Shown: positions 8,789-18,031, counted from the stretch's first letter. The stretch: DNA of 64,000 bases from Chitinophaga eiseniae (GCF_012641265.1 NZ_JABAHZ010000007.1:243703-307702); one strand, 5' to 3'. Program-made: numbers and translations. The notes: a model not told the origin generated them from the sequence alone.

Positions 8789-9516
8789 TTAAGTGTATTG
8801 CTGTGGATGACGAACCGCTGGCATTGGAAATTATGGAAGATTATATCCGTAAGGTTCCATTCCTCACCCTGGCGGGTAAATTCGAAAACGCGGCCACCGC
8901 GTTGCGCTTCATCCAGGATGAGCCGGTTGACCTGGTATTCCTGGATATCAAAATGCCGGATATCACCGGTATCCAGTTCCTCAAGTCATTGAAATATCCA
9001 CCGATGGTAGTATTCACTACGGCATACGGCGAGTATGCGCTGGATGGATTTAATCTCGATGTGGTCGACTATCTCCTGAAACCGGTTCCTTTCGAACGTT
9101 TCCTGAAAGCAGCGGCCAAAGCCAGCGAAACCTGGTCGGTTTCCCAACAGAAAAATGTGTCGGCCATTGGTAACACCGTACCCATGGAAGCCGCCTGGGT
9201 GAATGACTACATCTTCATCAAAACAGAATACAAGATCATTAAGATCAACCTGGAAGACATCCTTTTCATTGAAGCACTGAAAGACTATACGAAAATTTAT
9301 ACACATAATTTGCCGGTACTGACCCTGCGTAGCCTTAAATCGTTTGAAACACGTTTACCCGCAGATAAATTCATCCGTGTGCACCGTTCCTACCTGGTAT
9401 CTCTCAACAAAATAAATTGCGTAGAGAAAAATACCGTCATGATCGCCAATCAATCTATCCCTATCTCTGATGGGTATAGGGACCGTTTTTACGACGTGAT
9501 TAACCGGAATTCGTAA
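8785..9516 (+). CDS. LytTR-family response regulator
   Basis: This 243-residue protein has a receiver domain (residues 1-120) with acidic pocket Asp8/Asp9, phospho-acceptor Asp54 in VFLDIKMP, Thr78/Thr79 and Lys99 in DYLLKP. A LytTR DNA-binding domain (about residues 140-240) follows, with ILFIEALKDYTKIY and the RVHRSYLV motif. It is the partner of the overlapping LytS-type kinase. LytTR regulators bind paired direct repeats upstream of their targets. A long hairpin starts about 20 bases after the stop and probably ends the operon. Confidence 0.93.
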   Translation: MIKCIAVDDEPLALEIMEDYIRKVPFLTLAGKFENAATALRFIQDEPVDLVFLDIKMPDITGIQFLKSLKYPPMVVFTTAYGEYALDGFNLDVVDYLLKPVPFERFLKAAAKASETWSVSQQKNVSAIGNTVPMEAAWVNDYIFIKTEYKIIKINLEDILFIEALKDYTKIYTHNLPVLTLRSLKSFETRLPADKFIRVHRSYLVSLNKINCVEKNTVMIANQSIPISDGYRDRFYDVINRNS

Positions 9517-9536
9517 AGCGCGGGGAGAAGTTATAC

Positions 9537-9618
9537 CACATAAAGCCACTGTAGCGGAAATGTCAGCAGGATGTAATATTATTACATTCGCTAATGTTTC
9601 CGCTACAGTGGCTTTGTG
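9537..9618. terminator. Long imperfect inverted repeat after the LytTR gene
   Basis: Arms 9537-9560 and 9597-9618 are complementary over 22 pairs with one bulged base; the core is ccactgtagcgg and its complement. The loop contains a second palindrome (atgtaat, att, attacat). The position just after the regulator gene and before the cysteine desulfurase suggests a terminator. Confidence 0.65.
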
Positions 9619-9712
9619 CTTTTCCTTTTATGCTTTCCGCTTTTTTTCCGAACTTAGCCCTCTTTTTAAACCATACCACCATTAATTAATTATTCTTTTA
9701 TCAAAAACCACC

Positions 9713-10840
9713 ATGGAAAGAATATACTTCGACAATGCAGCTACCACGTCGCTGGACCCGGCAGTATTAGAAGCTATGCTGCCATTTATGACCGAAAAGT
9801 TCGGTAACCCTTCTTCTATCTATTCTTACGGACGGGAATCAAGATTGGGTATCGAAAACGCACGCAAATCAGTAGCTAAAATACTGAATGCACATCCCGG
9901 GGAAATTTTCTTTACCTCCGGTGGTACAGAAAGCAGCAACACCGCCATTAGTGCCGCGGTGAGAGACCTGGGTTGCAAACACATTATTTCCTCTCCCATC
10001 GAGCACCATGCCACCCTGCACACCGTAGAGTACCTGCATCATCATGATGGCGTAGCCCTTTCCTTTGTGAAAGTGTTGCCTACCGGTCATATTGATATGG
10101 AACACTTGCGTGAACTGCTGCAAAATTCCACCGAAAAATGCCTGGTTACCCTGATGCACGCCAACAACGAAATCGGTAACCTGCTCGACATTCATGCGGT
10201 AGGCAATCTCTGCAAGGAATTTGATGCCATCTTCCACTCTGATACCGTACAAACGGTAGGACACTACCCGTTCGACCTGCGTAACACGCCTGTACACTTT
10301 GTTACCGGCGCCGGGCACAAGTTCCACGGTCCTAAAGGAGTAGGTATCCTGTACATCAACGAAAACGTAAAAATTACGCCTTTCATCCAGGGAGGGAGCC
10401 AGGAACGTAATATGCGCGCAGGTACAGAAAACCTGTACGGTATCATCGGGTTTGCCAAAGCACTGGAAATTGCTACAGCTGAACAGGAAACACATAGCAC
10501 GCACATCAACGGGCTGCGTATGTACATGGCCGATCAGCTGCAGCAGCATATCCCGGGGGTAGCTTTCAACGGCGACCTGCACGGCAAAAGCCTCTACACT
10601 GTATTGAACGTGGCATTCCCTAAGTCTGAGAAATCAGAAATGATCCTGTTCAATATGGATATCAATGGCATCTGTGCTTCCGGTGGCAGTGCGTGTACCT
10701 CCGGCGCGAATGCCGGCTCGCACGTTATCCGCGCCATCAACAGCAACCCCAACCAGATCGCTGTACGCTTCTCTTTCTGTAAGAATAACACCAAAGAAGA
10801 AGTAGATCAGGTAGTAGCTAAGCTGAAAGAACTGATATAA
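9713..10840 (+). CDS. Cysteine desulfurase, NifS/IscS family
   Basis: This 375-residue class V aminotransferase-fold enzyme removes sulfur from cysteine to supply Fe-S cluster assembly or tRNA thiolation. Visible features are the N-terminal YFDNAATT, the TSGGTESSN substrate loop, the PLP-binding Lys203 in GAGHKFHGPKG, and the catalytic Cys328 in GGSACTSG. Length and residue numbers match IscS-type (group I) enzymes. No iscU or other Fe-S assembly gene is beside it. A long hairpin separates it from the convergent phosphomutase gene. Confidence 0.93.
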   Translation: MERIYFDNAATTSLDPAVLEAMLPFMTEKFGNPSSIYSYGRESRLGIENARKSVAKILNAHPGEIFFTSGGTESSNTAISAAVRDLGCKHIISSPIEHHATLHTVEYLHHHDGVALSFVKVLPTGHIDMEHLRELLQNSTEKCLVTLMHANNEIGNLLDIHAVGNLCKEFDAIFHSDTVQTVGHYPFDLRNTPVHFVTGAGHKFHGPKGVGILYINENVKITPFIQGGSQERNMRAGTENLYGIIGFAKALEIATAEQETHSTHINGLRMYMADQLQQHIPGVAFNGDLHGKSLYTVLNVAFPKSEKSEMILFNMDINGICASGGSACTSGANAGSHVIRAINSNPNQIAVRFSFCKNNTKEEVDQVVAKLKELI

Positions 10841-10850
10841 GCAGAAAAAG

Positions 10851-10931
10851 GCACGCAAAGTATAAAAGCAGCAAAGCAGCAAAGAGATAATATGTTTCTT
10901 TGCTGCTTTGCTGCTTTTATACTTTGCGTGC
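10851..10931. terminator. Long perfect inverted repeat, probable two-way terminator
   Basis: Arms 10851-10884 and 10898-10931 are perfect 34-base reverse complements with a 13-base loop. The outer sequence is gcacgcaaagtataaaagc and the inner part repeats gcagcaaag twice. It lies between the convergent cysteine desulfurase and phosphomutase genes. Arm length, loop length and the words cacgcaaag and gcagcaaag match the hairpin at 3047-3127. Confidence 0.8.
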
Positions 10932-10935
10932 ACAA

Positions 10936-12318
10936 TTAGTGCATAAACTCCTTGATATCCTGCATGATCCGCTTGGCAATATTATCTGCCGTGGTTTCAT
11001 TCTGGCTTTCCGCATAGATACGGATAATAGGTTCGGTATTGGAGGTACGGAGATGCACCCAGTCCTTGTCGAATTCTATTTTGAGCCCATCTTCCGTATT
11101 GAGTGGCTGGTTTTTATACTTCTCCTTAATTTTTTCGAAGATAGTTTTCACATCTACTCCTTTATCCAGCTCAATTTTATTTTTAGAGATGAAGTAATCA
11201 GGATAGCTGTTACGCAGCGCTTTAATGCTCTTCTTGTTGTGCGCCAGGTGGCTGAGGAAAAGACCGATACCGATCAGTGCATCCCGGCCATAATGCAGAT
11301 CCGGTACAATAATACCACCATTGCCTTCTCCGCCTATTACCGCGTTAGTGTCTTTCATTTTCTTCACCACATTCACTTCTCCCACTGCGGAAGGCGTGTA
11401 TTGGCCGCCATGTTTCAGGGTCACATCTTTCAACGCCTGGGTAGACGACATGTTGGAAACAGTATTACCTTTTCTTTTGCTTAATACATAATCGGCAACA
11501 GCTACCAGGGTGTATTCTTCCCCGAACATGCTGCCATCTTCACATACAAAGCACAGGCGATCCACATCCGGATCTACTGCAATACCCAGGTCGGCATTGG
11601 ATTTATTGACTTCGTTGGAAAGTGCCGTCAGGTTTTCTGCCAGCGGCTCAGGATTATGACTGAATTTGCCGGTAACTTCCGGAAACAGCACTTCTACTTC
11701 TTCCACGCCCAATGCTTTCAACAGGGGCGGAACAAACAAAGCACCGGTAGAATTTACCGCGTCTACTACAATCTTGAAGTTACGTGCCTTAATAGCAGGT
11801 ACGTCTACCAGCGGATAGTTCACCACCAGGTCTACGTGCTTTTGCAGGTAAGAATCATCTACGGTATAAGTACCGAGCTTATTTACATCTGCAAAATTAA
11901 AATCTTCGCGTTCCGCAATGTCCAGCAGGGTAGCGCCGTCTTCGCCGGAAATAAATTCGCCTTTACTGTTCAGTAATTTCAGCGCATTCCATTCTTTCGG
12001 ATTATGGCTGGCAGTAAGAATAATACCGCCGGCAGCATTTTCCATGGTTACTGCCAGCTCTACAGTAGGCGTGGTAGATAAACCGAGGTCAACTACATCG
12101 ATACCTAACCCGTTGAGGGTAGATACGACCAGGTTTCTCACCATCTCGCCGGAAATACGGCCATCACGGCCAATTACCACCTTACGGTTTTCTGTTTGAC
12201 GGCTCAGCCAGGTGCCGTATGCTGCTGTGAATTTAACCACATCTAATGGAGAAAGTCCCTCGCCGGGCTTACCGCCTATGGTTCCGCGTATGCCGGATAT
12301 CGATTTGATCAGTGCCAC
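10936..12318 (-). CDS. glmM: Phosphoglucosamine mutase / phosphomannomutase family enzyme
   Basis: This is a phosphohexomutase of about 460 residues, probably converting glucosamine-6-phosphate to glucosamine-1-phosphate for cell-wall and LPS precursors. The start ALIKSISGIRGTIGG, the phosphoserine loop TASHNP (Ser104 from this start), the metal loop DPDVDRL, the sugar loop GGEGNGG and the C-terminal RTSNTEP phosphate-binding motif are all present. GTG at 12318 is chosen because family members begin just before LIKSISG; an in-frame TTG lies nine bases upstream. PMM/PGM activity cannot be excluded from sequence alone. Its upstream region is shared with the divergent sulfatase-family gene. Confidence 0.82.
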   Translation of the reverse strand: MALIKSISGIRGTIGGKPGEGLSPLDVVKFTAAYGTWLSRQTENRKVVIGRDGRISGEMVRNLVVSTLNGLGIDVVDLGLSTTPTVELAVTMENAAGGIILTASHNPKEWNALKLLNSKGEFISGEDGATLLDIAEREDFNFADVNKLGTYTVDDSYLQKHVDLVVNYPLVDVPAIKARNFKIVVDAVNSTGALFVPPLLKALGVEEVEVLFPEVTGKFSHNPEPLAENLTALSNEVNKSNADLGIAVDPDVDRLCFVCEDGSMFGEEYTLVAVADYVLSKRKGNTVSNMSSTQALKDVTLKHGGQYTPSAVGEVNVVKKMKDTNAVIGGEGNGGIIVPDLHYGRDALIGIGLFLSHLAHNKKSIKALRNSYPDYFISKNKIELDKGVDVKTIFEKIKEKYKNQPLNTEDGLKIEFDKDWVHLRTSNTEPIIRIYAESQNETTADNIAKRIMQDIKEFMH

Positions 12319-12380
12319 AAGATTCAATTTTTAAAGGAAGGCAAATATAAAAAAAAGCATTCCAGAAATCCTAATTATCA

Positions 12381-12508
12381 AAAGCTGAAGGCGGAAAGCA
12401 GAAAGCAAAAAGCCATTGAAGCGGTCGACCAGCGGGCCTGGTCAAGTCATTTACCGCTTTTTATCCGCTTTAATGGCTTTTTGCTTTCTGCTTTCCGCTT
12501 TCGGCTTT
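12381..12508. repeat. 44-base inverted repeat in a divergent intergenic region
   Basis: Arms 12381-12424 and 12465-12508 pair over 44 positions with three differences, all of which could be G-U pairs in RNA from the + strand. The arms share ggcggaaagcagaaagc. Unlike the other long hairpins here, it lies between two diverging genes, where a terminator is not expected. It could form a leader structure for the + strand gene that starts at 12556, or be a mobile palindromic repeat. Confidence 0.7.
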
Positions 12509-12555
12509 TTCGATATATTTGCAGCTACGCTTTTCAAAAAACAGCTATACGTTAC

Positions 12556-14574
12556 ATGCAATACTCGTGGAAGAATATACCCCGGTATATTCGTTATGTG
12601 TTTGTTCAAACGCTTTACCTCTTCCTGTTGATGGTAATGTTCAGGGTAGTTTTTTACCTCTTTTTCTTCAAAACAACCATCACAGACCATGCAGCGATAT
12701 GGAAAGCCTGGAACCTGGGACTCAGATTTGATCTGCGTCTCGCCCTTTACCTCATGATTCCCGTCCTCCTGCTGGCCCTGATTACCCGGAATAAATTTTT
12801 TACCTCCACACCCATACGACGCACCAACTTTATCTATTTCTTTGTCGTTTACCTGCTCCTGACCCTCTTTTATATACTGGATCTGGGACATTACGATTAC
12901 CTGGGCTTACGCCTCGACCCCTCCGTATTAAGGTTCCTGGCTAAAGGCGAAAGGGCCGACAATGCGCGCATGGTGTGGCAAAGTTACCCGGTAGTAAGAG
13001 GGGTACTGGGCATCATCGTCTTCATGTTCCTTATATTCCGCCTGCAAAAAGCCACCTGGAAAAAATTTGCGGCGCAGCCCACCCTATATCTCCGCAACTG
13101 GCCTTACACCGGCTACGTAATTGGTATGGTATTGCTGTTTGGCGCCGGATGCTATGGCAATTTTGCCTATTTCCCGCTGCGCTGGAGCCAGGCCATGTTT
13201 AGCAGGGATAATGGTATTACAAGCCTGGGACTCAATCCCATACTGTATTTTGCGTCCAATTTTTCTGTGAAGGGCGATACCTATGACCTGGAAGCTACCA
13301 AAAAATATTACCCGGATATCGCTGAATACCTGAAAGTAGATTCACTGAATCCCAATACCCTCAGCTATGTGCGCACCATTGCCGCCGATGCGTCTAAACC
13401 GAGGCTCAACGTGGTATTGGTGATGCTCGAATCTACCGGCGCAGCAGTTACCAGCATGTACGGTAATCCTATGCAGGCTACGCCCCATATGAAACGGTTG
13501 GCCGACAGCGGTATCCTGTTTAAGAATTTTTACGTACCCGCCATCAGCACGGCGAAAACAGTATTCGGTGTTCATACCGGGTTGCCGGATATCACCTCGG
13601 TGAAAACAGCCAGCCGGCACCCGAAAATGCTGGACCAGCGTATTGTGATGGACCAGTTTAAAGGGTACGATAAATTATACCTGTTGGGCGGTAACACCAA
13701 CTGGGCCAATATCCGGGCGGTATTTACCAACAACGTGGAAGGTATCCGTATCTATGAAGAAGGCATGTACAAATCCGGTAAAGCCGATGTATGGGGAATT
13801 GCCGACTACGACCTGATCACCGAAGCCAGCGGCATCTTCAAAGCTGACAATGATAAGAAACAACCATTTATTGCCTTTCTCCAGCTGGCAGACAATCACC
13901 CGCCTTATACCACTACTGGTGGCGCCGGTGATTTTAAAAAGCTGACAGAGAAAGATATTGATATGAACACGTTCAAAAAATCAGGGTTTGTATCGATCGA
14001 TCAGCTGAATGCCCTCCGGTATGAAGACTACAACGTAGGCCACCTGATGGACATGGCCCGGAAAGATGGTTATCTGGATAACACCATCTTCGTATTCTTT
14101 GGAGATCACAACTGCGTGCTTAACCCTTACAGCTTTATGCCGCTGCCGGAATATGAGCTGGCCAGTGGCGGCGTACATGTAACTGCGTTTATGTACAGCC
14201 CTCAACACCTGGCGCCGCAGGTGGTGACTACGCCCGGCAGCTTGCTGGACGTATATCCTACGGTAGCCAAAATGGTGGGTATGCCTTATAAAAATTATAC
14301 CCTGGGAGTAGACCTGTTCGACAGTACCCGGGTGAATAATAAATATGTGTTCCTGACAACGATGCGTAACCAGATGGCACATTACGCAGTGATGGGCGAC
14401 CGGTATATGTACGAAATCAATATGGTCAACGATTCTACCGCATTGTACGACCTGAAAGGGGATCCGTTGAAAAATATCCGGGCACAACAGCCAGATACGG
14501 CAAAAAGCCTCGATAATTTAACACGCGGCTTTTATCAAAGCACCCGATATTTGATGTTTAATAATAAAAAATAG
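12556..14574 (+). CDS. LTA synthase-like membrane sulfatase/phosphatidyl-headgroup transferase
   Basis: The predicted protein has about 672 residues. Several membrane helices occupy roughly residues 1-200, and an alkaline-phosphatase-superfamily sulfatase domain follows. The catalytic start LNVVLVMLESTGA supplies the metal-binding Glu, ISTAKTVFGVHTG holds the probable nucleophile Thr, and VFFGDHN holds the metal ligands Asp and His. In the family these enzymes transfer phosphoglycerol or phosphoethanolamine from lipids to envelope polymers. A start at 12481 would run through the inverted repeat, so the ATG at 12556 is preferred. The acceptor in this organism is unknown. A hairpin follows the stop. 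Confidence 0.85.
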   Translation: MQYSWKNIPRYIRYVFVQTLYLFLLMVMFRVVFYLFFFKTTITDHAAIWKAWNLGLRFDLRLALYLMIPVLLLALITRNKFFTSTPIRRTNFIYFFVVYLLLTLFYILDLGHYDYLGLRLDPSVLRFLAKGERADNARMVWQSYPVVRGVLGIIVFMFLIFRLQKATWKKFAAQPTLYLRNWPYTGYVIGMVLLFGAGCYGNFAYFPLRWSQAMFSRDNGITSLGLNPILYFASNFSVKGDTYDLEATKKYYPDIAEYLKVDSLNPNTLSYVRTIAADASKPRLNVVLVMLESTGAAVTSMYGNPMQATPHMKRLADSGILFKNFYVPAISTAKTVFGVHTGLPDITSVKTASRHPKMLDQRIVMDQFKGYDKLYLLGGNTNWANIRAVFTNNVEGIRIYEEGMYKSGKADVWGIADYDLITEASGIFKADNDKKQPFIAFLQLADNHPPYTTTGGAGDFKKLTEKDIDMNTFKKSGFVSIDQLNALRYEDYNVGHLMDMARKDGYLDNTIFVFFGDHNCVLNPYSFMPLPEYELASGGVHVTAFMYSPQHLAPQVVTTPGSLLDVYPTVAKMVGMPYKNYTLGVDLFDSTRVNNKYVFLTTMRNQMAHYAVMGDRYMYEINMVNDSTALYDLKGDPLKNIRAQQPDTAKSLDNLTRGFYQSTRYLMFNNKK

Positions 14575-14590
14575 CCGTTTGGCAACGGGT

Positions 14591-14640
14591 CTTTAGCCGT
14601 TAGCGTTTTAGCGCATTTGCTGAAACGCTAACGGCTAAAG
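14591..14640. terminator. 18-base perfect inverted repeat after the sulfatase-family gene
   Basis: Arms 14591-14608 and 14623-14640 (ctttagccgttagcgttt and its complement) are perfect, with a 14-base loop. It sits 17 bases after the stop of the preceding gene and 26 bases before the next start. It lacks a long T run, so termination is likely but not certain. Confidence 0.6.
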
Positions 14641-14666
14641 CTTAACAGCCAGTAACTGCCACAATT

Positions 14667-15410
14667 ATGGAAGTAGATAAACTTTGGTTTAAGGATTGGT
14701 TTAATTCTCCCTATTATCATTTGTTGTACAGTCATCGTGACGACCGGGAGGCGGCGGCTTTTATCGACAAGCTGCTGACTTACCTGCATCCTGCTCCCGA
14801 CGCAGAAATGCTGGATGTGGCCTGTGGAAAAGGCCGTCATGCCAAATACCTGGCCGACAAAGGTTATAACGTAACAGGGATCGATCTGTCTATCGAAAGC
14901 ATTAATGTGGCAAAAAAACTGGAAAACGACCACCTGAGCTTTTTCCAGCACGATATGCGCTTACCTTTTTGGGTCAATTATTTCGACGTGGTATTTAACT
15001 TTTTTACCAGCTTCGGCTATTTTGACTCGCAACGGGATAATGATAATGCGCTGCGAACGCTTAAGAATGCGATGAAGCCTGGCGGAAGGCTGGTGCTGGA
15101 CTACCTGAACAGCGAGTATGTAGCCGCGCACCTGGTAACAGATGAGGTGAAGGAAGAAGAGGGAGTGGTATTCGATATCCGCAGGGAGCTGAACGACCAT
15201 AAATTCATGAAGCAGATCAACATCCTCGATAAAGCGAAAATGCGCAGGGCCACTTATACTGAAAGTGTAAATGCCTTTACCCGGGCGGATTTTGAGCGCA
15301 TGTTTGCCAAACAGGGGCTTCTGATAACAGAAATTTTCGGAGATTATCACTTTAACAGCTATGATGCCCAGCGCTCACCGCGACTGATTATCGTAGCCAC
15401 AAAATCATAG
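14667..15410 (+). CDS. Class I SAM-dependent methyltransferase
   Basis: This 247-residue protein has the Rossmann SAM-binding motif I MLDVACGKGRH near residue 50, an acidic end of strand beta-2 in VTGIDLS, motif II-like DVVFNFFTSFGYF, and GGRLVLDYLN. The substrate is not evident. The next gene (PAP2) starts two bases after its stop and the following ones overlap, so it leads a run of membrane and metal-handling genes (methyltransferase, PAP2, ZIP, CNNM). Confidence 0.85.
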   Translation: MEVDKLWFKDWFNSPYYHLLYSHRDDREAAAFIDKLLTYLHPAPDAEMLDVACGKGRHAKYLADKGYNVTGIDLSIESINVAKKLENDHLSFFQHDMRLPFWVNYFDVVFNFFTSFGYFDSQRDNDNALRTLKNAMKPGGRLVLDYLNSEYVAAHLVTDEVKEEEGVVFDIRRELNDHKFMKQINILDKAKMRRATYTESVNAFTRADFERMFAKQGLLITEIFGDYHFNSYDAQRSPRLIIVATKS

Positions 15411-15412
15411 CC

Positions 15413-15991
15413 ATGCTGGAATCTATTCTCCGTGAGGATCTTAGACTATTCTTTCATATCAATGGCCAATGGCACAACGCATTTTTAGATGCGCTGCTGC
15501 CTTTTGTGCGGGAACCATATGTATGGGCGCCGTTATACCTTTTCCTGGGTTTGTTTGTAACCATTAACTATGGCTGGAAAGGGCTGTTCTGGATCCTGTT
15601 TTTCCTGCTTTGCTTCGGGGTGTCCGATCAGGCCAGTTTATATCTGAAGGGTGCTGTGGGAAGGATACGACCCTGCCGGGACCCGGTAGTATCGCACTAT
15701 GCAAGGGTATTGGTGGTGTATTGCCCGATGAGTGGCAGCTTTACTTCCAACCATGCTGCCAATCATTTTGCCCTGGCAACCTTTTGTTTCATAACTTTAA
15801 AATCAGCTTTTCACCGGTATGCCTGGTTGTTCTTTGCATGGGCGGCTATCGTTTCCTATGCACAGGTCTACGTAGGCGTGCACTACCCGTTAGACGTATT
15901 GGGAGGTGCTTTACTGGGTACTTTAATTGGGCTGCTCAGCGGTAGTTTCTTTCAACGCCGTATAAGACTGGAGCCCGAACTCGCATCATGA
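15413..15991 (+). CDS. PAP2-family membrane phosphatase
   Basis: This 192-residue membrane protein has about five helices. The three PAP2 signature blocks are visible in order: K..VGRIRP (KxxxxxxRP), a variant GSFTSNHA in place of PSGH with its catalytic His, and YVGVHYPLDVLGG supplying the last His and Asp. PAP2 enzymes dephosphorylate lipid phosphates such as undecaprenyl or phosphatidylglycerol phosphate on the outer face of the membrane. It overlaps the ZIP gene by four bases. Confidence 0.88.
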   Translation: MLESILREDLRLFFHINGQWHNAFLDALLPFVREPYVWAPLYLFLGLFVTINYGWKGLFWILFFLLCFGVSDQASLYLKGAVGRIRPCRDPVVSHYARVLVVYCPMSGSFTSNHAANHFALATFCFITLKSAFHRYAWLFFAWAAIVSYAQVYVGVHYPLDVLGGALLGTLIGLLSGSFFQRRIRLEPELAS

Positions 15992-16719
15992 ACTGGAACT
16001 ATCTGATATTAGTACTGGCTGCCACTGTTGCCGGTGGGTTGATACCCATGACTATAAAGCGTGTCAGCGCCAACTTTTCTATTTACCTCCTGGCTTTTAC
16101 GGGGGCTTTTCTGTTTGGCGTGGTGATCATGCACCTGCTGCCGGAAGTATATCATGAGCTGGGACACCAGGCTGGCATATATATCGTGCTGGGCTTTTTC
16201 CTGCAGGTATTTTTGCAGCAGCTGTCGCATGGAATGGAGCATGGGCATACCCATTTGCCGCAGGAACATCACCACCACATTGCGGTAACGCCGCTGCTGC
16301 TGGGACTTTCCATCCATGCGTTCATGGAAGGGATTCCCCTGGGCTTCAAATACGATGATCAGTCGGCATTACCTTCCCTGATGGCAGGGGTGGCGGCGCA
16401 CAAAATACCGGAGGCCCTGACCCTGATGACGGTGATGATACATGCCCATAAGAAGCGGTCGGAGTTGTGGAGTATCCTGGTGTGTTTTGCCCTGGTAACC
16501 CCTATCGCTGCTTTGCTGGCGGGTTGGATGGGCAACCGTTTTGAAGTGGTACAGCATTATCTCCTATATGTAGTGGCACTGGTAGTTGGCGCTTTCCTGC
16601 ATATTTCCACCACTATCTTTTATGAAAGTGGTACGAAACATCATGAACTCAGCCGGAAGAAGGTGCTGGCCATCGCCATAGGACTGCTGTTGGCATTTCT
16701 TACCCTGATATTTGAATAA
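15988..16719 (+). CDS. ZIP-family divalent metal transporter
   Basis: This 243-residue protein has around eight membrane helices and a His-rich cytoplasmic loop (HGMEHGHTHLPQEHHHH) between helices three and four. Helix four contains LLLGLSIHAFMEGIPLG and helix five GVAAHKIPEALTL, which hold the His, Glu and polar residues forming the ZIP metal site. It probably imports zinc, iron or manganese. The ATG overlaps the PAP2 stop. Confidence 0.88.
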   Translation: MNWNYLILVLAATVAGGLIPMTIKRVSANFSIYLLAFTGAFLFGVVIMHLLPEVYHELGHQAGIYIVLGFFLQVFLQQLSHGMEHGHTHLPQEHHHHIAVTPLLLGLSIHAFMEGIPLGFKYDDQSALPSLMAGVAAHKIPEALTLMTVMIHAHKKRSELWSILVCFALVTPIAALLAGWMGNRFEVVQHYLLYVVALVVGAFLHISTTIFYESGTKHHELSRKKVLAIAIGLLLAFLTLIFE

Positions 16720-16741
16720 TTCTTTATTTTTAGGCTCATAT

Positions 16742-18031
16742 ATGGAAGTCGTCATTATCCTCATCCTTATTTTATTGAATGGCCTGTTCTCGATGTCGGA
16801 GATAGCAATGGTCTCGGCCCGGAAAACCCGGTTGGAAAACCAGGCCAATAAAGGGGATGAAAAAGCAAAGGCAGCGCTGAAGCTTGCCAACAATCCGGAT
16901 ATCTTTCTTTCTACCGTACAAATCGGTATTACCCTGATCGGCATCTTACTGGGTATTTACTCTGGTCAGAACATCAAAGCTGATGTGATGGCCTGGCTCA
17001 ACACCTTTCCGTTGATACAGCCTTACAGTGGCGTGGTGGCCACTGTTATCATAGTGATTGTCATTACCTACTTTTCTATGGTACTGGGTGAACTGGTGCC
17101 TAAGCGTATTGGTATGGCCAAGCCGGAATCCATTGCCAAAACAATGGCCAAACCTATGCAGGTGCTTTCCTGGCTTACCTATCCTTTCATCGCGTTATTG
17201 TCTGCCTCCACCAATGTATTGGTGAAGTTATTCAGTGTACAGGCCGGCGAACCGCATGTAACAGAAGAAGAAATTAAGGCGATTATCAACGAAGGCACCA
17301 CTTCCGGCGCCATCGAAGAAACAGAGCAGGAAATTATTGAAAGGGTATTTCACCTGGGCGACCGTAACATCACCTCCCTGATGACGTATCGAAATGATAT
17401 TACCTGGCTGGATATCAACGAGGCTACGGGTAGCTATCACCAGAAAATCCACGATAGTCTGCACTCCGTATACCCGGTGTGCGATGGGCAAATAGATAGT
17501 ATTAAAGGATTGATCACTATCAAAGACCTGTACCGGGTGGCCGATAAATCGGTTCCGCTGGCAGATATGATCCGGAAACCTTTGTTTGTACCGGAAAATA
17601 ACAGCGCCTACCAGGTACTGGAAAAGTTTAAGGAAACCCACCTCCACGCTGCATTTATTGTAGATGAGTACGGTACTTTCCTGGGGATGATTACCCTGAA
17701 TGATATCCTGGAAGCGATTGTGGGAGATATGCCGGAAACAGCGGATGTGGATGATTATGAAATGGTATTGCGGGAGGATGGTACCTGGCTGGTAGATGCC
17801 CAGATCCCATTTTATGATTTCCTGGAAGAATTTGATAAGGAAGACTGGATGACTGAATTTGAGCAGGATTTCGATACCCTTGCCGGCTTTATCCTGCATC
17901 ACCTGGAACATATACCGGAAACCGGTGAGAAGTTCACCTGGCGCGATTTTACTTTTGAGATAGTGGACATGGATGCACATCGTATCGATAAAGTGCTGGT
18001 CACACCGCCACCTCAAACAACGGAAGAGTAA
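16742..18031 (+). CDS. CNNM/CorC (hemolysin C) family membrane protein with CBS pair
   Basis: This is a protein of about 429 residues. The N-terminal CNNM/DUF21 domain (helices about residues 1-20, 60-80, 95-115, 130-150) contains NGLFSMSEIAMVSAR and VVLGELVPKRI-type motifs. Two CBS domains (about 195-320) and a C-terminal CorC/HlyC domain with DTLAGFILHHLEHIPETGE follow. The family is linked to magnesium or other cation efflux. ATG 16742 starts exactly at the first helix; an in-frame ATG at 16712 would overlap the ZIP gene and add a short extension. A small cccg-gaaat-cggg hairpin at 18079-18091 follows. Confidence 0.87.
   Translation: MEVVIILILILLNGLFSMSEIAMVSARKTRLENQANKGDEKAKAALKLANNPDIFLSTVQIGITLIGILLGIYSGQNIKADVMAWLNTFPLIQPYSGVVATVIIVIVITYFSMVLGELVPKRIGMAKPESIAKTMAKPMQVLSWLTYPFIALLSASTNVLVKLFSVQAGEPHVTEEEIKAIINEGTTSGAIEETEQEIIERVFHLGDRNITSLMTYRNDITWLDINEATGSYHQKIHDSLHSVYPVCDGQIDSIKGLITIKDLYRVADKSVPLADMIRKPLFVPENNSAYQVLEKFKETHLHAAFIVDEYGTFLGMITLNDILEAIVGDMPETADVDDYEMVLREDGTWLVDAQIPFYDFLEEFDKEDWMTEFEQDFDTLAGFILHHLEHIPETGEKFTWRDFTFEIVDMDAHRIDKVLVTPPPQTTEE

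Noticed and set aside
12481..12555. Longer N-terminus for the LTA-synthase-like protein
   Set aside because: The extension would be encoded by the arm of an inverted repeat and lacks family resemblance; ATG 12556 fits the first membrane helix.
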